Shown here piece by piece: positions 63,894-64,000 of a stretch of 64,000 nt of DNA. The position numbers and the translations under genes are program-made. Below the pieces are notes generated by a model. The model had not been told where the DNA came from and did not search any database. It was given only the letters and a program-made list of their open reading frames with translations. Positions within the stretch are counted from its first letter, which is position 1, and every line of letters starts with the position of its first letter. The DNA is from JALYUM01 sp036688685 (lineage in GTDB: Bacteria; Pseudomonadota; Gammaproteobacteria; Burkholderiales; Burkholderiaceae_D): positions 282,073-346,072 of the forward strand of contig NZ_JAQQPS010000003.1 of the NCBI RefSeq assembly GCF_036688685.1, read 5' to 3'.

Positions 63894-63942
63894 GACGAAA
63901 AAAAACCCCACGCATTTCTGCATGGGGTTTCTCTCTTATAAC
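63894..63942 (-). terminator. intrinsic terminator of the rRNA operon
   Basis: Read on the minus strand: AAACCCCATGC-AGAAAT-GCGTGGGGTTT then a run of T. The stem is about ten pairs with a mismatch, the tail is eight T. It starts one or two bases after the 5S 3' end, as expected for the end of an rrn operon. Confidence 0.88.
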
Positions 63943-63943
63943 T

Positions 63944-64000
63944 AGCCTGACGATAACCTACTTTCACACTGGTTGCAGCACTATCATCGGCGCAAAGTCG
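63944..64000 (-). rRNA. rrf: 5S ribosomal RNA, 3' part (partial)
   Basis: The reverse complement reads CGACTTTGCGCCGATGATAGTG... through GTGAAAGTAGGTTATCGTCAGGCT. This matches the 3' half of proteobacterial 5S rRNA (GCGCCGATGGTAGTG... and GAGAGTAGG...CCAGGC in E. coli). About 57 of roughly 115 bases are in the window; the rest of the rRNA operon lies beyond the right edge, transcribed leftwards. Confidence 0.92.

Overview
The window is about 64 kb of GC-rich, densely coded chromosome from a betaproteobacterium, most likely Burkholderiales and close to Oxalobacteraceae (Massilia, Duganella or Janthinobacterium type). That placement is an inference. It rests on the gene neighbourhoods (rsmB next to an NtrY/NtrX-like pair, argS next to a SPOR protein, mreBCD-mrdA-rodA-rlpA followed by gatCAB, gshA/gshB next to a PTS trio and metXW, glnK-amtB next to ubiK-yifB), on families typical of the group (DUF3567, DUF4390, DUF1840, TorF porin), and on short GTCAT-CCGGCGAAAGCCGG repeats. 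Nearly all of the window is core chromosome. No phage, insertion sequence, CRISPR array or tRNA was seen.

Layout. 1-6.9 kb (minus strand): start of an HDOD/EAL-like gene, a glutamine amidotransferase, DUF3567, a shortened CobW-like protein, a response regulator and NtrY-like kinase, DUF4390, rsmB. 7.1-12.4 kb (plus): argS, a FtsN-like SPOR protein, dsbA, birA, coaX and a second SPOR protein. 12.4-20.3 kb (minus): the elongasome operon mreB-mreC-mreD-mrdA-rodA followed by two tandem rlpA genes. 20.6-23.9 kb (plus): gatCAB with a clear terminator. 24.2-28.9 kb: a chemoreceptor, pyrE, an exonuclease III, DUF2726 and a pseudouridine synthase. 28.9-35.8 kb (minus): gshA, gshB, a mannose-type EIIA, HPr, EI, metX, metW. 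35.9-38.6 kb (minus): a nitrogen-regulated TorF porin-glnK-amtB operon with a sigma-54 promoter and an NtrC-like palindrome. 38.9-42.0 kb (plus): ubiK, an NTF2-like protein, a CPBP protease and yifB.

The most distinctive region is 42.0-54.9 kb, a minus-strand Tad/Flp-type pilus locus. It carries an Flp pilin, a second Flp-like peptide, two TadE-like pseudopilins, a TadG-like protein, the CpaB and secretin (CpaC) homologues, an ATPase with an N-terminal FHA domain, TadB, TadC and a TPR lipoprotein. It also contains two paralogous lipoproteins, each with four conserved cysteines after the lipobox, near its two ends, and a periplasmic protein I do not recognise. No TadZ/CpaE and no prepilin peptidase are encoded here. 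Across a 638-base AT-rich gap lie two tandem OmpA-type lipoproteins, each with an internally duplicated domain of about 140 residues; they may belong functionally with the pilus, but that is inference.

58.9-64.0 kb: a lipoprotein with an ABC-2 transporter, DUF1840, an unrecognised secreted protein with a sorting-signal-like tail, and finally the 3' end of a 5S rRNA gene (minus strand) with its terminator. A second, 43/49-identical copy of that terminator lies about 165 bp away. Several genes here appear to start with TTG (NtrY-like kinase, PBP2, second rlpA, CpaB, Flp pilin, the last protein gene).
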